A stretch of DNA of 64,000 bases, taken from the NCBI RefSeq assembly GCF_014641715.1, contig NZ_BMIG01000002.1:62001-126000 (forward strand), written 5' to 3'. The stretch's first letter is position 1, and every line of letters begins with the position of its first letter. Below are positions 62,042-64,000 of the stretch, in pieces. The position numbers and the translations under genes are program-made. A model generated the notes under the pieces. That model was not told the DNA's origin, searched no databases, and saw only the letters and a list, made by a program, of their open reading frames with translations. The stretch comes from Polaromonas eurypsychrophila (GTDB lineage Bacteria > Pseudomonadota > Gammaproteobacteria > Burkholderiales > Burkholderiaceae_C).

Positions 62042-62794
62042 CTAGAAAAAACCGTCTACTGGCAAATACCCCAGGATGCGTGCATCGGGGAGAGCAAGCA
62101 GGGCGACGCCACTTGCGTGGCGGGACGTCATGGGCAGGAAGCGCATGTTTTCTGGCGCCACGTCGTGACGCGCGGCTGCGGCACGGACGGCGTCAGCCTG
62201 CTCAGGGAATTTTTCAAGCAGCAATTTCACAGGACGTGCCTTGTTGAAAACCGCATCTGCATAGGACGCGTAGCTGACCCAGCGCTCGGGCTGCATGGCG
62301 AGATCAAGCCCTTGCATGCCCAAATCCAGGCCGCGCAACATCTCTTGCTGGCTCGCGGATTTTCGAGCGGCAAGCAAGGTCGGACCGGTCCACGGCAGTT
62401 GGCGATACTCGGGAAGCGCCTGGCCCAACTGCAAGGGCTCTATATCGGCGGCCGTCACCACCTGGAGCCGGTCTACTTCAAACACCAGATGCACCGGGCG
62501 CGCGATGGCGATGGTGTACATCCCATAGCCAAACGCCAGCAGTTGCACCAGGACAATCAGAGCGATATCACGCCGCAACTCGGCGTGCGGTTTGGACGGA
62601 TTGGCCACCAATGCCGTTAAAACCGGGCCCAACACAAGGTCAATGCCCACCAGCATGGCAAACAAGGCCAAGCCGCCGGCCAGTGTTGAGTACGGCGATG
62701 GATACCAAACCAGAAAAACGAGCAGGCTGGCCAGCAGCGCAATGCCGGCGCTGATGAGAAAGTGCAGTCCTGAAGCGCGAACGCGAAGACTCAT
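62042..62794 (-). CDS. TfpX/TfpZ family type IV pilin accessory protein
   Basis: A 250-residue protein with four N-terminal helices (FLISAGIALLASLLVFLVWY, LAGGLALFAMLVGIDLVLGP, RDIALIVLVQLLAFGYGMYT) and a periplasmic part. VLGPVLTALV, then FGYGMYTIAIARPVHLVFEV DRLQVV is the family pattern. In Pseudomonas the TfpX/Y/Z proteins are encoded next to their cognate pilin and raise pilus assembly. Here the gene is directly downstream of pilA behind a terminator, on the same strand, and is followed by the glycosyltransferase. It is likely specific for this pilin. Confidence 0.9.
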   Translation of the reverse strand: MSLRVRASGLHFLISAGIALLASLLVFLVWYPSPYSTLAGGLALFAMLVGIDLVLGPVLTALVANPSKPHAELRRDIALIVLVQLLAFGYGMYTIAIARPVHLVFEVDRLQVVTAADIEPLQLGQALPEYRQLPWTGPTLLAARKSASQQEMLRGLDLGMQGLDLAMQPERWVSYASYADAVFNKARPVKLLLEKFPEQADAVRAAAARHDVAPENMRFLPMTSRHASGVALLALPDARILGYLPVDGFF

Positions 62795-62868
62795 TCAGTC
62801 ACCCCCACAAGAAAAGAAACAAGGCTTGAGTTTGCCATGCGTATGTGCATGCAACCAGGGCCACAAAA

Positions 62869-62898
62869 GCAAAAAGGCCGCAACAGCGGCCTTTTTGC
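62869..62898 (-). terminator. Rho-independent terminator after pilA
   Basis: A 13-bp perfect stem (GCAAAAAGGCCGC/GCGGCCTTTTTGC) with loop AACA lies 24-54 bp after the pilA stop. With A- and T-runs on the two sides it can end transcription in either direction. Most pilA transcripts should stop here, with some reading into the TfpZ-type gene. Confidence 0.9.
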
Positions 62899-62922
62899 AA
62901 GGATGCAATCCTGTTTACAGGC

Positions 62923-63486
62923 TTAACGGCATTCGGCGGGTGCGAATTTGCCAAGCATCGTGGCGGCAGCGGTGCCGGCGAAACCGTCGACTCCACCCTT
63001 ACCGGCGGTGTAGCAAGTCCAGACGAGAGCGCCTGTTGGAGGAGTACCCACGGTCAGCAAAGCACCATTTGAAGAAGGGTTCATGAGCAGGGTATTGGTA
63101 AGTGCAGGAACAAGAGCAGCTTGATACGCCACCGTAATCAGCCCGGTGGCCGTTGCTCCGGTGATGTTCAGCACGTTCTTCGTCAGCCCGGCAGCCGCTG
63201 GCGTCTGCATAATGCAATCACCAGCTGCATTACATACCGTCGCCGCAGCGGCAGTACCCGTTGTCATGCCGGCGAAAAATCCACCACTGGCAGCGGGGGT
63301 GGCATTCGAAGCATTGTCTGCCACGACGACTTTCAGCGAGCTACCCAACACGATACCTTCGGTCACTTTGGCCCGGATGGTGTAGTCCTGATAAGCAGGC
63401 AAAGCCACCGCCGCCAAAATACCGATGATTGCCACAACAATCATCAACTCGATCAGGGTAAAACCCTTTTGCATGGAACGCTTCAT
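62923..63486 (-). CDS. pilA: Type IV major pilin
   Basis: A 187-residue prepilin. The short leader MKRSMQKG is cut before Phe by the prepilin peptidase. The methylated N-terminal helix [20 protein letters not shown] includes Glu5, then [17 protein letters not shown]. The globular part ends with two Cys ([17 protein letters not shown]) that close the D-region loop. The Ser/Thr/Ala-rich middle offers sites for glycosylation by the PglL-like enzyme encoded downstream. The ATG at 63486 has AAGGAG and gives the normal leader. An upstream in-frame ATG at 63534 lies inside the sigma54-type promoter and was rejected. Confidence 0.95.
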   Translation of the reverse strand: MKRSMQKGFTLIELMIVVAIIGILAAVALPAYQDYTIRAKVTEGIVLGSSLKVVVADNASNATPAASGGFFAGMTTGTAAAATVCNAAGDCIMQTPAAAGLTKNVLNITGATATGLITVAYQAALVPALTNTLLMNPSSNGALLTVGTPPTGALVWTCYTAGKGGVDGFAGTAAATMLGKFAPAECR

Positions 63487-63522
63487 AAAAACTCCTTGGT
63501 TGAGAAACTTGCGGAGTGAATA

Positions 63523-63538
63523 GGCAGTTTTCATGCCA
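63523..63538 (-). promoter_or_regulatory. Sigma54-type promoter of pilA
   Basis: On the minus strand TGGCATGAAAACTGCC keeps the GG(-24)-N10-GC(-12) spacing of sigma54 promoters. Fourteen bases is the distance from the first G to the last C. The start site would be near 63,511, about 25 nt before the pilA ATG. Sigma54 control by PilS/PilR is established for pilA in Pseudomonas. The short 63,539-63,650 stretch upstream may hold the activator site; an inverted repeat AGCCCAATCAGGCT lies near 63,561. Confidence 0.7.
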
Positions 63539-63651
63539 CCCTCTAAGCCCCCAAAAATTAGCCCAATCAGGCTACATCTGTGAGAGAGAAGTTACCATTT
63601 CCGTCAAGATGCAAAAACGACCAGACATTTTTGTCATTTGATACAAACTGA

Positions 63652-63795
63652 TCACACCATCTTCAAATCAGTCAGCCCCATCTGTACTTTTTCCATCCCG
63701 TCCATGTTCAGCGTCCGCATGCTGCTGTTGACAGCAGCAGAAAACAGCTCGGCCACCTGGGGATTCTCTGCATAAGTCAGCCCAATAGGCCGACC
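63652..63795 (-). pseudogene. 3' remnant of a gene cut by the IS5-type element
   Basis: The last 45 or so codons of a minus-strand gene. The frame ends VAELFSAAVNSSMRTLNMDG, then MEKVQMGLTDLKMV and a TGA. Helical periodicity and normal composition suggest real coding sequence. Upstream the frame runs into the antisense of the transposase, so the 5' part has been separated by insertion of the IS, or is missing. I do not recognise the family. The exact junction (near 63,790) is not certain. Confidence 0.45.
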
Positions 63796-64000
63796 AGACG
63801 TTGAGTGTTGATGAAACAAATAGGCCTTGCCGCCACCGGATTTGAACTTGTGGCCAAGCGCACGCGCAAGCGCAAGTTTCTGGATGAGATGAATCTGGTG
63901 GTGCCGTGGGCCGAACTGGTTGGATTGATTGAGCCGCATGGGCCGACGGGCAAGACAGGACGCCCGCCCTTTGCGGTGTCGACCATGCTGCGCATTCACT
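63790..64000 (+). mobile_element. IS5-type insertion sequence, left end (cut by window edge)
   Basis: The DNA from about 63,790 to the window end belongs to an IS5-family element, judged by its transposase. The left inverted repeat could not be fixed. CGACCAGACGTTGAGTG just before the transposase start is the best candidate region. Confidence 0.7.
63811..64000 (+). CDS. IS5 family transposase, N-terminal part
   Basis: An ATG at 63811 opens a frame of 63 codons running to the window end. It reads MKQIGLAATGFELVAKRTRK, then KFLDEMNLVVPWAELVGLIE and GRPPFAVSTMLRIH. The VVPW(A/K)xLxxLIEPH and GRPP motifs are typical of the first 70 residues of IS5-group DDE transposases. The catalytic residues lie beyond the window. 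It inserts beside the type IV pilin locus, on the opposite strand. Confidence 0.88.
   Translation, partial: MKQIGLAATGFELVAKRTRKRKFLDEMNLVVPWAELVGLIEPHGPTGKTGRPPFAVSTMLRIH

Overview
The window is a 64 kb piece of a GC-rich betaproteobacterial chromosome. Gene content, protein families and gene order (fmt-def, LysM-dprA-smg, yajC-secD-secF, yhdP-glnE, an indolepyruvate oxidoreductase with a divergent Lrp regulator) fit the Comamonadaceae, close to Rhodoferax or Polaromonas. The exact species cannot be read from the sequence. No rRNA, tRNA, CRISPR array or prophage was seen. Most of it is housekeeping chromosome. The accessory material consists of small interspersed repeats, one IS5-type insertion sequence cut by the right edge, and a decayed kdpDE remnant.

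Layout. 1-8.3 kb: the end of a membrane fatty-acid desaturase, a hemerythrin, pgk, an azlCD-fmt overlapping set, def, and divergent from it a LysM protein, dprA and smg. 8.5-14.8 kb: a DUF1631 protein and the yajC-secD-secF protein-export genes, with a 355-bp terminal-inverted-repeat element between secD and secF. 15-20.7 kb: a fused indolepyruvate ferredoxin oxidoreductase, its divergent Lrp-type regulator, mltA and a 49-codon membrane protein whose start overlaps that of mltA. 20.7-28.5 kb: a tight minus-strand operon yhdP, nitrilase, sensor kinase, response regulator. 28.5-34.1 kb: glnE, a PH-like membrane protein and two TRAP permease subunits without a binding protein. 34.2-35.3 kb: kdpE killed by one in-frame stop, and a kdpD stub. 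35.5-42.3 kb: a TetR-controlled tripartite RND efflux operon. 42.4-45 kb: rfaE2, a ferritin-like diiron protein and a periplasmic glutathione peroxidase. 45.2-52.5 kb: an eight-gene lipid-modification operon (COG2907 flavoprotein, DUF1365, cyclopropane-type methyltransferase, chalcone-isomerase-like protein, MFS carrier, DUF3833 lipoprotein, SDR, SnoaL-like). This combination resembles the singlet-oxygen/sigmaE-ChrR lipid genes of Rhodobacter. 52.7-60.4 kb: gst, purB, small zinc-ribbon proteins, a TerC exporter behind a yybP-ykoY manganese riboswitch, a holin-like protein, a BepA-like protease and moaC. 60.5-63.5 kb: a type IV pilin with its sigma54-type promoter and terminator, followed by a TfpZ-type accessory protein and a PglL-type O-oligosaccharyltransferase.

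The strongest unexplained signal is the population of small repeats. Family A (about 45-60 bp, core GGGCGCAAGCAGCTATCAAA) and family B (about 95-190 bp, GC-rich, with hairpins) lie between genes and also inside coding sequences in frame (family A in dprA, the outer-membrane factor and the adaptor; family B in glnE, DUF1365 and the cyclopropane-type methyltransferase). One family A copy supplies almost the whole signal peptide of the BepA-like protease. Family B copies show paired, compensating base changes in their stems, which argues that their folded form is selected or was inherited as a structured element. A third class (two copies, 266 and 355 bp) has MITE-like terminal inverted repeats. 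A fourth element, with 27-bp inverted ends, separates the adaptor and pump genes of the efflux operon.
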